From Opisthorchis felineus (taxonomy: Eukaryota > Platyhelminthes > Trematoda > Opisthorchiida > Opisthorchiidae): 64,000 nucleotides of DNA. Where the stretch lies: positions 82,330-146,329 of the forward strand of contig SJOL01002804.1 in NCBI GenBank assembly GCA_004794785.1, in the 5' to 3' direction. How positions within the stretch are numbered: the stretch's first letter is position 1; each line of letters opens with the position of its first letter. Of the stretch, positions 49,052 to 62,076 are shown one piece after another. The notes beneath the pieces are model-generated. The model made no database searches. It was not told the DNA's origin and saw only the letters and a program-made list of their open reading frames with translations. The position numbers and the translations under genes were made by a program.

Positions 49052-52000
49052 ATCCAAACGATTTTATGGACATAATGGAATGGACATAGTGACTATGTAC
49101 ACATTAATCGAGGGGATCATCAAATTGGACACGAAGTCCACTTATGGACTAACCGCTAGTTGGTTCAGTTATGCAAAGTGGACAGCTGTCGTAGCACGAA
49201 AAATACAGAAATCTTCTGTATCTAAATCTGTGTATTTTTTCTGGAATTCATTCAACAAGTCACAATTAAGCGTGTTAGACTGACATCTCGGTTCTAATTC
49301 TGGCCGAGATGTTCACAGCCAATTCGAGCATTTCGCTAGTCAGAATGCTAACTTACTTGTTTACCTTACAGTGACCATCTCCAGCGACAATAAAAATCCT
49401 GGACAGTTGTCAACCAGGAGCGTCGATCGGCTGATGCTGTTACCGCTGCAACCGCATCCGCTAACACTGCTGCTGATAAGGATGACGATGATGGTGATGA
49501 TGTTGTTGAGAAGGAGCAGGAAGGTTAATAATATTCTTATTACGATTAATGTAAATTCAGTGACTCACTTTTTAGAGAAGCAAGGCTCACACGGGAAATA
49601 GCGTGTCCTTTTGCTCACAGTTATTTACTGTTGAATCCTCTCTGTAGGGGAAATCTTGCGTGAAATAACGCCTGACAAAAAATTAATCAATTCAACAGAC
49701 GCATACCGTGGACTATTCTGGTTACTTAGATTCTTTAAACGTGAACAGCATTGTTGTAAAAGTTGTCCCGATTGTTGCTCAACCTTAGCACACCATTCGG
49801 AATCGATATTAGGTCATCAGTGATGTACCAATGACCACAGGTTCACTGAAATTTTCAGCTGTCTGGTATTTGTGACACGGCTTCTCACTTGTAACCGCTG
49901 TTTTCTGTTCAGTTATGTTTGCAGAAGGGTTTGTATTTTGAAGTCAAATAGCTTCCACAGAACACAATCAAGGTACGGCACAGTGCACTTATTGAAGATC
50001 TCTTCAATTCAATTTAATTCAGTTTATCAGCTATAAACCGTGTACTATAGGCACATTGGTTCCAGCTTCTGGCGTGCGAAGTACATGTCCCAACCAGCGC
50101 AGCCTATGAAGCGTGAGTAACTCATCTATCGCGAGGGAGTTCCTTCTTCCTAAGACCATCTGGCGTACCTCAGCATTACTAATCCGATGTTCCCACCAGA
50201 CCTGACCAATGCTCCGGAGACACCGATGATCAAACACTGACATCTTCCGTATGTCCTCTGCGCGTAGGGGCCACGTCGCTGATCGTCTATCTGACGGGCG
50301 AACAATGTCGGGTCAGCGATGCGCAGGTGGTACTGGATGCTAACAGCTACCGACGGAGAAAGTGGAATTGTCTTGTGAAGGAAACATTTTTTTATCGGGA
50401 GACTTACCAGACATTGTCCTGGAGGATCAGAAGAGTATTGCGAGAAAACGAAGCGGCCAGAGTGAAGTTAGTCATCGGGTTAGGTAAGGTTCTATAGTGG
50501 GGATCCAGAACATGCCCAAGATTGCTCAACTTTTCTAGCGTAGTTATTGCCTTTGGTAAAGCCGCAGTAGTGCACAACTATGTAAATAATGGGTGCCAAA
50601 ATTCCCCAGCTTTAGGTAGTGACAAGAGACCTGGTAGCGATCTGGATTTTGAACTCAAATGCATATGACCGGTCATAGTGTGCGGATGGATAGTTTTTTA
50701 CCCGAGAGCTAGTGTCGACAAGAAATTCGTCCTGGTGTTCACATTTTAACTATAACAGTCCGCTAGTCTGTATAGCACACATGGACTTCGTCGCTCGTGG
50801 CTGTTGGTAGGTGGCTGCTTGAAAACCCAGCTTTTGGGGCCTTATCTTTGAATATCTGATGGTATCAATATATTTCTCTCGGACAAAGAGGAGGATGATG
50901 CTGGGGCCATCATTGCCAAAGATGCGCTCACTTTGGGCGACTTATAGCCTAGGGATGAATGTCATTCAGTTTAGTACTGAGATTGGAAATTTAAGCCTGT
51001 GGCTGTAGAGTAGTATCTACCTGATTAATAGACATTTCAGAGTTCTGCACTGTCTGGACCTCACACTCAATCAGGTAGTACAACAAAGCTGTTGGAAAAA
51101 AAGCAATAATACCGAGGACTATTTCAAGAAATTGCTTCGTTCAAAATCAAAGTGCTCCCATACGTCATTACCATCAGCGTCTTTTCGCTTGTAGCGTATG
51201 AGTTGGAGTGCCGTACTGTTATCAAGTCAGATAGTAGTCAGGAGCTATTTTACGTACCATTCTTGAAGAAAAACTGTGAACTGTGAAAACCCGTCGCTGA
51301 CGGCTGAAGAGCGCTTGTCCGTATAAGGTTCCCAAAGAACATCACCGACAGTAAGAGCCACAGGCCATCAGCACCATCACTGTCAGGTGGAAAGAGTATC
51401 CGGATTGGTTGTCCGTACGTTGGCCGCAGCACAGTAAGCAGTTCAGCTGTTTTGGCCGAAATTGTGGGTTGCTTGTTATGAATTCCGAAATTTTTCATTT
51501 GCGACGAGACGGCTATGGACTCTACAAACTGTATCAGTTCACAGCCGTTTACTTTATACACTTGCGGTGTGAATTAGCCCAACGGTTGAAAAAAAATCTC
51601 CCAAAGCTTTCTAAGGCAAGTAGTTGGCATGAGGAGGAACTCACCGTAAAATTTAGACGCACTATTCTGGGTACCTGAATATTCAGTTATTTAACCCCTG
51701 GTATAAGAGAATAAAACAACTATGCGGCCAGATCACAATTTGAAAACGGCATAGGACGGTGAGCTTGTCACAAGGGGGAATGAAAATAAACTAATCTGAG
51801 CAGAGAGTATACAGAAGGCACAACAGCGAAGAAAATGCGGTTTACCTAAACAAATGCTTTCGGTTCATGCTTAATCCATGTACTATAAGCTCCTGTTTGC
51901 GTACTCCTCCCTTCCCGATGCGATTAGTATAGTTGGACCACACTGGAAACTCTGAACTTGCGTTTCGTTTTATTCGGCAACAATGGACATCCTTAGTCGC

Positions 52001-53849
52001 AGTGAGATCCTAAACCTTGACACCTGACGCGCGAGGCGAGAACGTTGCCGTTACTTAGTCAGCGCACTCTGAGCGCGTTTGAAGTATATCGTCTAAATTA
52101 ATTTTTCATGTAATCTGATTGTTTTTCCTGGCTGTTTTGATTAAATCTCAGTAATCATGCTGGCTAGCTGGCCATTCATCAATTCTCTCGCAGGTAGCAC
52201 GGAGAATGGTCAAGATCCGTGGGTGATTTGTTTGATTACTTATGTACAGCTGAGAGGTTTTCAGAATTCTGTAGCTTCATCATTCTCCTGTGACTGTTCT
52301 CCTGCTCAAGTGATGTGAATATGAATTCTACGAACCATGACACTACACACACTGATTTAGATACCGTTTATAGTTAGCAAGGGAATTTCAAAGTTTCACT
52401 GCTGATATGCTCCTGGCAGCACACTCGAACTATTCCGAAAAGCCTAGAATCACAGTGCAATTGATTCTGACTTGTGGGGAAACACCAGCAGCACACATCT
52501 CACAGGTCTTTGGAGAGATCGGAAAATGTGAACCTTCATTGTGGGGTCATTGGTTTCCAAAGGCAGTGTTCCAAAATTTCTAAAAGATTGTTGCTGGTTC
52601 GTACTGTCTTGATTTTACAAACCCCGGAGTGAAACTGATGCGATTCTTGCACAAAAAGCCTAATCTAAAGAGTCAGGTCTTAAATTAGTTGTTAAATAAA
52701 CACTTTATATGTCACACCAGCCCAACCGGATTATTTCAACCTGACATTCGGAGTTGCGTTTCCTACGAAATCAGAAGAGAAAGCCGACTGGAATTATCTA
52801 TCTTTGAATATCAGCTGGGGATCTAATTTGAATAATGATTAAAAAAACTCATAGGGGATTGCCTTTTCGAGTACGACATGGGTCTGAGGGGCATTTTAAG
52901 GAGCGGCATCCGGAAATAAGCGAAAGAACTAAAGGCGTTCGGTTGTTTGTAAATTCATTCAGAGTACCAAAACTGAACCATATTCGGAACTTTTCGGTTT
53001 GCACCTAAATTGAAATTTATGGGGCCAAACTAAGAACAGGAAACATGATGAAGTTCGCTGATGTTCCCTGGCCCCATGAGTCTCGTTAGCCCCTCTAGCG
53101 CCAAGTTTAATGATAAATATTACAACGTAACTCGTGTGTTTGTAAGTACCAGCATGATTCTGCAACTTGGTGTTTAAGGGCAAGGATTCACTTCTATGTA
53201 TCTTGTTAATTTACGGCCTTGAATCTATGATGAAATTACCCTCAGTGTGTTCCTTCTGAGCGACCAACACCCCGTAGCAACCGCACATGGAAGGCCATGT
53301 CAAATTCCTTTTGCGAACCGTCAAAAGAGCATTAACAGCTCAATTTTTTCTCTTCTAGAATAAAAGTTCCAGGTACAGCTTAAATTATCATCCAAAATTC
53401 AGGGTTATAATAGAGTCTGCAGCCACTAACCCCTGGAGCGGCCTTTCAACGGTGTCTTTAAAGATTTTTACTCTTTCATGTACTACTTTCCAATATCGTA
53501 CATTGAGTTAGACTGAGTTACGTTGTTACTTGAAATGCGCTCAATGGCAAAGGTTGATTTATTAGTGCAGACATATTTTAAATTTAATTTTCATTTGGCT
53601 CCCATAAATGTCATTAATTTTCATTAAACCGACCAGCAACTGAAACATTTGGAGGTATCTGGTTAGCGTAATGTTCAGAAGAGTACACGGGGCCCGTGAC
53701 ACAATTCACTCTCTTCCTATTGGCAGAGTGGACAGAAAGTTCAAACATTTTCTATCAATCGAGTCATGTGACGTGCTTTTAGTCTGTTCTCTGTCTACTC
53801 GAACGTGTGAAAAAAGGAAAGCGAACGAGGCTAGGGCGAGGGTATAAAA
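49052..53849. other. Spacer between family members B and C
   Basis: Contains the LINE reverse-transcriptase fragment at 50016-50285. Near 49432-49515 an Ala- and Asp-rich frame (ADKDDDDGDDVVEKEQEG) follows a good acceptor (TTTACCTTACAG at 49370) but is not in a phase open from that acceptor. Opposed frames at 51250-51561 (minus) and 51409-51678 (plus) are unassigned. Confidence 0.5.
50016..50285 (-). mobile_element. LINE reverse-transcriptase C-terminal fragment
   Basis: The minus-strand translation reads TWPLRAEDIRKMSVFDHRCL, then WWEHRISNAEVRQ and LHRLRWLGHVLRTPE. This is the unmistakable C-terminal part of RTE/CR1-like non-LTR retrotransposon polyproteins (LVFDHRCLR, RxSNxEVR, HRLRWLGHVLRM). 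The frame is open for about 85 codons and ends at a stop near 50031, followed by GATAAACTGAATTAAATTG as a likely 3' terminus. The rest of the element is gone. Confidence 0.85.
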
Positions 53850-54341
53850 ATGGCTAAAGCAAATCGAACGTCCAAAGTGGTTCGACTGAACCAACACGGC
53901 ACAGCAACGAGTGTTCATGATACTGATCCAGAAGATGTGGAGGAGGAAGTCACTCGCTGTTACCTGAAATGTGTGAAAAGTACAGTAAAACAAAAGGACG
54001 GAGAAAAAGCAGATAAGTCGAAGATTTCGCGTAAGTTGAGAAAATTCTATGACGATAAAGCGAACGCGGTGGAAGCAATTCTTTTCCATCGCGATGATAT
54101 GGTTATGCAAGAAAGGGTCAATTCTCAAATCCGGAAAATGTTAAGCAAGATCAGAGTCCTGAAGGAACCAGAGTTTATGAGTTTTCTTGACCCCAATTCG
54201 GCCACAGCAAGAGCATTCGCCTTGAACTTTTCTCGAAATGAAGTCAGACAGGCCCTACTCCAGATAATGAACTCTGCAATCGGTCAGGAAGAAGCTGTTC
54301 ATGACAAAGACGGGAAAGAGGGAGAACAGGTGACTACCTGA
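53850..54341 (+). CDS. Family member C: small uncharacterised protein (163 aa)
   Basis: A single frame from an ATG with A at -3 (AAAATGG), directly after a TATAAAA-like string. The N-terminal 35 residues are variable and acidic. Cys 37 and 41 sit in a basic patch (RCYLKCVKSTVKQK). The shared core DKANAVEAILFHRDD runs to 83, followed by QERVNSQIRKML. The C-terminal motif EVRQALLQIM is at 121-130, then a charged tail (HDKDGKEGEQ). About 35 residues separate the core from the C-terminal motif. No signal peptide or membrane segment. Same strand as B. Function is unknown. Confidence 0.8.
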   Translation: MAKANRTSKVVRLNQHGTATSVHDTDPEDVEEEVTRCYLKCVKSTVKQKDGEKADKSKISRKLRKFYDDKANAVEAILFHRDDMVMQERVNSQIRKMLSKIRVLKEPEFMSFLDPNSATARAFALNFSRNEVRQALLQIMNSAIGQEEAVHDKDGKEGEQVTT

Positions 54342-56690
54342 GCAGTATTTTCGTTATATGGGCCATGTGTGGCTCTTTTAAAATTTGGAATGAAAGCCGC
54401 GTCATTAGAAAAAAGAGGCTTTCGAAAATCACAAGGAAATTTGTCTTCAAACACAAAATCATTTGGTCTCTTCCGAATTCTTCCTTACTACCTCTCATGG
54501 GATTTGCTCTTTTAAATGCGTTATGGGAAAAAATTTTGGGCTTAAATTGTAAGTGCGTAGGCCCCCAACAGAGAGACGGCTCCGAAGAGAGGTGACTACC
54601 CTCGAGAGGCCCCAATGGCCTTCGCCAACCGCAGCAATACAGGCCACTCTGAAGAGATGCCCGATCTCTGTTGGCCGTCATATTCTCCGAAGGGGGCAGC
54701 ACTGCAGGCAAGTCCTGTTTTGCCAAAACATGAATTCACTAAGCACAAATCACCGCATTTTTGTTCAGATCTGATAATATCATTGAAGTTAATGGCACTG
54801 CAGTGGAAAGATGACATAATGTGTCGCTGCAACGTGGACGTACCTGATTTTTTTCGTTCATCCACTGAAATTTTCGCCAAAATGGACGATCAGACTGCAC
54901 ACTGAGGCTACCGAATCCCTGTGTGTTGGTTTAAATTGTACTGTTGATTTTCCCGCGCTACCAAAATTACATGCGGAGTTCTGCGCTGATAGACCTACAA
55001 GAACTGTAATCAGAAAAGACGGAACTTCCTTTGCTGTGCCTTTGTGAAAAAACACTAGTCACAAATCAAAAGATTCCAAATGGGAGTAAAATTAGGCCGT
55101 GTACATCAGTTGCAGTCACATCATCTCATTCACCTGTGACAAGCATCCAGTGAAAAGCTACAGAAGGATGGTTATTGAGACAAGCATTATGTGGTCAGAA
55201 ATGTGCCCCCGAAAGAGGCGAACGTTGAAGCCCTTGAACGTCTGAAAGGAGTATAGTAATAACCATAGCCATGTCATCCGTGTGTATTGACACCAAAACT
55301 TTCATTTCGTTTTAACGGCGTAACTGACGAACCAGTATTGATTTAATGAGAATGATCGGTGTGTGGATTGGTTCAGTATATATCTCTGCATAACACTGCC
55401 TATGATCAAACGTTTAGCTGCATAAATGTATAGATGTATTGCTCTTGCAGGAATATAAGTTGAAGGGCAAGGACGTAACACAATGCTCCAGTTTGACCGC
55501 TAGCCTGCTTAAGTGAGTTGAACCTGACTTCAACCTTTTGTCCTACCCTGGTATGAATAATTATATCAGGTAAGAGCGCATTTGTCTTGGAAGACAAAAT
55601 ATGTCCAAAAACCCCTCGCCGTTCTTTAACCAAGCCAAGTACAACACGGAATCTAAGAACGACTTGTGAAAAAAGAGTTGTTCACGGTACTCTCATCAAC
55701 TCTTGAATGCGCTCTCCATAGTGTGGATTTCATGTGAAGCAATCAATCGAACGCCAAAACCTAATGCATGCTTCGAAATTTTAAACGACCAGTACTAGGC
55801 AACATGCTATTAAAGGCACACTTATCACTGAATGTTATAGGAGCCATCAAACTTGGATAGTAAATCACTTTTCGTAGGGCTAGAAGGCGATTCAAAGGCT
55901 GTGGAGATAGTAACACGTTACAAGACGACATGAACAGCACAATCGTCCGAATGCGGTTCAAAGTCTACAAATATTCGGAGTGTTGTCCGGTGTACATTTG
56001 GCCAGATGCCAGCTGGAATATACACCTCTGGACTATGAAAATTTTGTGCAATGTTTATCTTGGCCAAACTGGTGTCGCTGCCGACATCGGCCGCATTTGA
56101 TGCAGGGCACTGTTGTTCGGAGTGTGCTGAGTGGACAAACCTCAAAGTCGTTGAAACTTGAGGAAAGTTTGAACACACTGAAGGCAGTGAATTCTCACTC
56201 CAACAGAATCTATTCATGGTTTTTAATAGGGCCGAATAAAAAGGCTCATTTGGTCTTAACGAAGAAGACATATAAAACCTGAAGCTAAGCAGTTCCACAT
56301 CGATGGTTACAGACTATGGCCCTGATCTTGAATCTGACAAATGCTGTAGTTGCCTCAAATTCAGTCCTTGAATAAATCATGTAGTTATTTTCTAGCCCGA
56401 GTTATCGCTACGTTCACAGTGAGTGCTTCGAATTTCGTAAAGCTCACCTGGCCTTCAAACACGTTTATAGTAGCTGACTTTTTTGTTTCTCAATAAAATG
56501 AATGTCTTCTGATTTGAAACGTCTTGAATTTGTGATGGCTTCATGATTGTTCCAATGTTGTAAATTTTGCCAACACTGGAACAACAAGCAGAAATTGCAG
56601 GCCCGATCAAGACCATTGCACTGCTCAAAAAGAGTTCGCATTGAATTTACATAGTAAGGCTAGTGGGTCTAGTTACAAAATTGATGTTTT

Positions 56691-56927
56691 TCAGCTTGGT
56701 GCAACCATCACTATATTAAAGTTGACTCCGGTGTCATTTAGAGATGCCAAATAAAAGTGCGGTTGATTTGATATTTCAAGACTGACCAATGGAGTCGTGC
56801 ACTCGGATGGCTCTACAGGAATCAGTTTCCCGTCACTAACCCATTTTCCAAGTAATAAGCCGAACCCTTTCACGTAGTTGGTAAGTTCCAAGTAAGCATC
56901 ACTCAGAGGGGTAAAACGAAAATACAT
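56691..56927 (-). CDS. Candidate single or terminal exon, unknown protein (78 aa)
   Basis: The minus-strand frame has protein-like composition throughout (YLELTNYVKGFGLLLGKWVS, then LVSLEISNQPHFYLASLND) and ends in TGA at 56691-56693. A plausible acceptor (CGTTTTACCCCTCTGAG) lies inside its start, which would place the exon start at Ser-Asp-Ala-Tyr. I do not recognise the product, and no upstream exon was identified in 57-59 kb. It could be chance. Confidence 0.3.
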   Translation of the reverse strand: MYFRFTPLSDAYLELTNYVKGFGLLLGKWVSDGKLIPVEPSECTTPLVSLEISNQPHFYLASLNDTGVNFNIVMVAPS

Positions 56928-57001
56928 CCGATATAAGCACAGCAGGAATCAATGTGTCTCTTTAGCCTGTTGGTACTGTGAGGAGATTTGGGAATTTTAG
57001 T

Positions 57002-57091
57002 GGAGATTTCGTCCTGTAAGTAAAGCCAATCTATGCTGGAAAGTCGAGAAAAGCTTTACACCTGTTTCATTTTTATTGGGAAACATCAACA
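57002..57091 (-). repeat. SINE family C body, reversed, head-to-head with the next copy
   Basis: GAGATTTCGTCCTGTAAGT, CTATGCTGGAAAG and CCTGTTTCATTTTTATTGGG are the reverse complement of the family C body. Its tRNA-like head appears truncated. It faces the plus-strand copy beginning about 50 bp away. Confidence 0.7.
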
Positions 57092-57138
57092 GAGCGGAAC
57101 GATATCCTATGCGTGTTACTCACATCGCTGATCGACCG

Positions 57139-57313
57139 CTCGAGGCCGACTGGTTAAGTGGTCAGTCTACAAACCGAAAGTCGAGGGTTTGCGACTCCCT
57201 GGAGTTTCTTGAGGAACACACTGTTGACGATTCCCAAAAAGAATGAAACAGCTGTGCAGTTCTTGTTGGCTTTTCAGCACAGACTGGCCTCACCAGCAAG
57301 ACGGAATCTCCTT
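57139..57313 (+). repeat. tRNA-derived SINE family C, copy 2
   Basis: The head GAGGCCGACTGGTTAAGTGG has an A box at 57151-57161 and a B-box-like GGGTTTGCGACTCC at 57185-57198. The GGCCGA-TGGTTAAG start is typical of serine/leucine-type tRNAs. The body then runs AAGAATGAAACAGCTGTGCA, TTTTCAGCACAGACTGG and AAGACGGAATCTC, as in the 40440 copy. Confidence 0.75.
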
Positions 57314-59488
57314 AGTTTACTTGTTACTGTATAACCAGAAAGAAACCAAAAGAGATGTATTTTTGTTTGGAGTACCCATTAGTACCACAGACGTGGAATT
57401 CTCAAAACTCAAATTTTGGTACCGTCGTTAGTTGTCGGACAACCAGTAAAAAATAAAACCACGCTTCAACATGTGTTCATTTGGACACGAATGTGCTAGT
57501 GGCTGGCGATTTTGCTGTATCAATGGAGAACAGACCGATTACAAACACAGCTGTCCGGCGGGTGGTGCAAGCAACTCAGCTCCACAACACTGGCAAAAAA
57601 TGTAATATTTGATCATTACTAGCCCGCATTCTGCTTGTGGAATTATAGTGTAAGCATTTGTGGAGATAAAAAACTGTAAATGGCCCCTGAAAAATCTACG
57701 TATATACTTTTCAATATAGACTGAAGGCAACTAGCATTGGTGGCGTTCAGTGAACGTGGGTACAATGACGCGGATGGAATTACGAGCCTGCCTACATCCC
57801 TCCGGGAAATGGGAGAAACTCCTTTTCGGTGCTGTTTATCAACGTTCAGTAATAGCAGACAATGATGATCCCAAGGTGACCAACCAAATTGCACGAAAGC
57901 CATCGCGAAAGCAACCAATCGGTTCAGCGTTATTAAATACTGTCTAAGATTTACGTAAACACAGGCAGAAGAAAAGAAATGTACCCGCCCAACTCAGCAC
58001 TGACGATGTCATCTGAATTGGTGATGAAACGTTTGCAATCCAACTGCCAAGCTTGACGAACAGATCAACAAACAAACGACAGAAAACCGTCTGCAGAAAG
58101 GCCTCCAAATGCTTCAGTTGGTACCATGTTCAAGATACCGCGGTAGTTTTTTCTCATGAAACATGCTAATCATGGGTTTTTAGCAGTCTTATCAGTAGTG
58201 TGTGGTCAAGATTTTGACTTACTATTTTTCACACCGTCCAGCCATTGTGGACAGGATATACCACGTAATTTTGTGGAGACTGCGCGTAGCAAACTGTGTT
58301 CTGTACAAGGTAATAGGCATTCAAGGCCCGAATACAGAAAGCACGCTTCGTGGAACAGGATTTTGGAACGCCAGTTTGGTTCGGCCGGTTACCTCCAGTA
58401 ATGTGCTTGACAACCTTTCGAGCCGAACAAGGAAGTGATCCCATAGACTGTTTCATGAGGTTCACCGTTGAGCTCACGCTTCACGGTCAGTCTAGTCATT
58501 CTAGTCAATGCTTTGGAAACCCCGAAGCATTGGGGAGCTAAATTGCTCGGTAACCGTTTATTTTCATGGATTTCAATTTGTTTATGCTGACCTAGATATT
58601 CCGACGATCACATCATGAGTAACAAACCTAAAATGGAGACCATTCAGCTCAGCTGAAAAGATCTCAAGGAACACGGCTCAACTAACTTCACTTTGTTAAG
58701 CACTCTACGATGTTTCCAGAAAGTAATGAAAACACGAGACTTTTACCGGTTGTTTCCTGACGCCAGATACGTAGATCGTGTGTCTCAGAACACAGAGCGA
58801 TTTGAGCCCCTTCATTCTGTGACCAAAGACCAGAAACCTCATGTAATCGTCACCCCGATAACCATGACTTAACAAACACCACCAATGGTTAAGTCAAAAT
58901 TTCTCACTTAAAATCTAACATACTTGCTGTTCTAGTGTGAAAAAATGCCACTCCCACCAGTCGTGTCAACATAGTTCAGTGAACTGCCCCAAGAGATCAC
59001 CCCAGTGGAAGAAGACTTAAATGAAACGAAAGATTCTGAGATGCCGACTACAGTGGTTTGATAAAGTATATTGTCTAAGTATGGGATAATACGCAAAATC
59101 TAAGCAAGCGCGAGCACGTGCTTAGATCGCATTGACAAAACGTCAAATGGTACATTCTGCTGCACAAAGCTTCATGGTGCCACACAATTGGCTTCTGGTC
59201 AAAGTCTGTTCGATGTTGCTGCTGCATGAGCTAACAAGTCCTTCTAAGCCCAGTTACGTTGATCGGTGCAATTGTCCTACTGATTGGTACAGAAACGGGA
59301 CCCCCTTTAACTACTGAACGAAACCTACGTAAACAGGCAAAACCCGTGGTAACTGGATAACCGGGTATATCTTTTTGCCGCAATTTGTATTTGTTCATCA
59401 TTGTGGCTAAGTTGGAAGTCTTTGTAAAGGATGTACATCTTTCTCTCCTTGGCGTCGAATGCGGGCAGCCATAATAACCTGAATAACA

Positions 59489-59959
59489 TCAGCGATAATA
59501 CTGACCAAACATTTCTGAGGCGTATTCATCTAGGTCACTATCCGTCAGACCGTCCTCGTCGTTTACAACACTTAGTTCAGTGTACAACTGTTTCCGCGCC
59601 ATTTGTAATCGCAATAATTCGTGGTAGTCTTTCAACTGCTCCTTATCTTGGACCATCTCCTCGTCAATCCACCACCTTGGATCAATGCCTGGTCTATCTC
59701 CGCATATCCGCACGTTAGGTACCCGTTGTATTCTACGGTTCATAGCTCTCGTCCAGAATAATCGCTCCTCGGGGGTGAAAAGTATAGCAGACAAGGCGGC
59801 GGCTTTGGCCTCGTTGAATGGATCATGTTCAATGGTATTGTCCAAATTTCCCCACCACGCGTCTCGTTTTCGACAACCGCATCCGGATTTTCGGGATCTA
59901 TCTCTTCTGTATATGGCGCGAAAACTATCATCCGTCACTGAAAGGGAAGGACCAGCCAT
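59489..59959 (-). CDS. Family member D: small uncharacterised protein (156 aa)
   Basis: A single frame from an ATG with A at -3 (AACATGG). The N-terminal 25 residues are basic, then a CGCRKRD patch (Cys 27 and 29). The shared core EAKAAALSAILFTPEE is at 50-65, followed by FWTRAMNRRIQRV. A Trp pair (DPRWWIDEE) lies in the spacer. The C-terminal motif MARKQLYTEL is at 120-129 and is followed by an acidic, Tyr-ending tail (DSDLDEYASEMFGQYYR) found in no other member. Minus strand, like A. No membrane segment. Function is unknown. Confidence 0.8.
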   Translation of the reverse strand: MAGPSLSVTDDSFRAIYRRDRSRKSGCGCRKRDAWWGNLDNTIEHDPFNEAKAAALSAILFTPEERLFWTRAMNRRIQRVPNVRICGDRPGIDPRWWIDEEMVQDKEQLKDYHELLRLQMARKQLYTELSVVNDEDGLTDSDLDEYASEMFGQYYR

Positions 59960-62076
59960 GTTTTTTCAGCAACACAGTAGCCACGAGAGTGGGTTGAATG
60001 AATTCGATCAGTCACGTGAAAATTTAAAGCGTGTGTTGGAGGGTTGTTGGCTCAATCCAGTCAAACTAAGTTCACTAGTGTGGCAGGTTGGTGAAACAAT
60101 GATGCTTAGGACATCAACAGTTTCATGTGACAGCAGTAGGATAAATCTTGGTCAATGGCGTAGGGTATTCCCCTTGCGCTCTTTTCTCTTGCACAGTAGA
60201 TTAATCGTTTTGAGAAACCAGAGAATGTCCACTCTTTGGTTCTTTGGAGTTTGTTTCCACCGAGAGAGTTAGCGACCGAGGAAGATTCTTAGCCTTCGGG
60301 ATTGTATACTCGATGGTAGGAGAGTCGTATAGGAATCCAGGCCCGTGCTTTCAGACTGTTATATATGCTCTCACATATCGAGACGCCAGCCACATCATAC
60401 CTTATAGCCCTGATGTTTCGCGTTCTCCGTAGTGTCCAAAAGCGGTGCTTTGGGTCATCCGTCAGCGAACCCTTAGTGAAAACCACCTGCATATAATCTC
60501 TATGATTCATTATCATGATTCCGATCAAGATGAAGCTGGGTTCCTTTAACGTATCGTGGTCAAAAGGTCTAAGTAAAAGCTGGGTAACTCAACCAAAACT
60601 CGTTTAGTCACCTGCCTGCATTTTATTGGTCCCATTCCCAGACTTTAAAGGTTGTAGGGAAGAATCGGTATAAATTATGGCCTGCGGAGCGTTACTGCAG
60701 GTCATAATAAGATTGGGTGCTGTGGCTACGACCCAGGATCGAGTCCACATGACCCTTTCTGTAAGTGGCTAGACAGGACAAATGTGACTGAGTGCTCGAG
60801 GTGTGGCCATCTGGAAGAATTGTGCTAGACTAGCGTTGAGCCTCTGTCCTCCAATTTTTATCGCCTTTACAGATCGAGGTTTTCTTCGAATGAATTGACA
60901 TGGCTGTATGGCGGTGAAACATAAGTTACCCAACCCCAATGTTGTCGTCAAAGATGACGACGATGTGCAACTGCAGACAGTGGCTGGTTCCATACTTCGA
61001 AGTAGCTAGCTTCCTGGATAAACCCCTGGATGTTTAGAACGAACTCCGCACATTATTGTACGAAGGCTTGCCCGATGATTCAACTGCAGTCTTTGTGGAA
61101 GTTGGATTTAACTACACGAGGACAACGCCTCGGTCTTGAGGTTCATCTCATCCACTCGATCGACCAACCGTGTAGGTAGGCCGCAGTTCCCAAGGTCTTA
61201 CGCCTCTGTTACTGTTACTGATTCGGTTCACACGTGCAGTCGATGTACCGAGAAACAATTTTTGCCGCTAACTGCAGCCACATAAGTTAACTGGTTACCG
61301 CTGAGTGATTAGCCAATCCACTGAGACACGACTTTCCCGTGGCTCACAAAAGTCCTGTGAAACTGTAGAACACTTTATATTACACTTCAATGTGAGAGGT
61401 CCATCAACTGATACCTATCATCCGCGCTGGCCCAACTTGATGTGCTCAACTGGAGATTTAATACCACAAGATATTCCTTCCGATTAAGTATTCTTGCCGT
61501 TGTTATGTAGCCGGGTATGATGGCCTGTATGTACCAGGAGACAAGGAGAAGGGAGCACTGAAACTCGTGGACCCGAAGGAAATCGAAGAAACGGAGAAAA
61601 ACCATTAAGGCAAGAACACTCACAGCTCTAGTGGAATCTTCACTTGGCCTTTTCGTCAAGCATTGTAGTTGGCTGATAAACGCTCCGCCCCCAGTCGAGG
61701 AGACATCGTCAGTGTTGTTGGCTGGATGACGATGTTTCCTCCAGTGGTGACGAAATGTTAGCAGACCAACTACCAAGCTTGGTGGACTCTAAATATTTTC
61801 AGGTATCTTGAAGCGTCTTACTCACATGTATTTTCCCTCGAAGCATCTACTTGGTTTTACGGCTGAATGAATACACAGCAAACAACGGTGCAGAATGTCT
61901 TGCATAGGAAAATTTACGGTTTTAAATCAATCTGCCGCGTGAAAGACGAAAAGTATCCTCTACTTATGGTTTCAAGTAGAAACAACGGACATAACATAAT
62001 ACTCTGAAAATAACTTTATACGATCTTCAGAAAAGCATACAGGAGATACTAATTTACACAATAAGTGGAAAAACAA
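59960..62076. other. Intergenic stretch right of family member D
   Basis: A tRNA-like string at about 60700-60745 (GGTGCTGTGGCTACGACCC then GGATCGAGTCC) suggests another decayed SINE. Frames such as 61387-61776 (minus) show no motif. Nothing else can be named. Confidence 0.45.

Larger units (their letters stand above)
54342..59488. other. Spacer between family members C and D
   Basis: Contains the candidate exon at 56691 and the head-to-head SINE pair at 57002-57313. A 130-codon minus frame at 54334-54726 overlaps the end of member C and has no motif. The rest is unassigned. Confidence 0.5.

Noticed and set aside
49371..49601. Exon after the acceptor at 49370 with an acidic Asp/Glu/Ala-rich reading
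   Set aside because: The attractive acidic frame is closed by a TAA shortly after the acceptor. The frame that is open from the acceptor gives Met/Leu repeats from a GATGATG stretch.
51250..51678. Opposed open frames of 103 (minus) and 89 (plus) codons
   Set aside because: Both strands are open over the same DNA, neither has a motif, and I could not decide between them.
57139..57210. Functional tRNA gene
   Set aside because: The A and B boxes are recognisable but the stems do not pair cleanly and the sequence runs into a SINE body shared with 40440.
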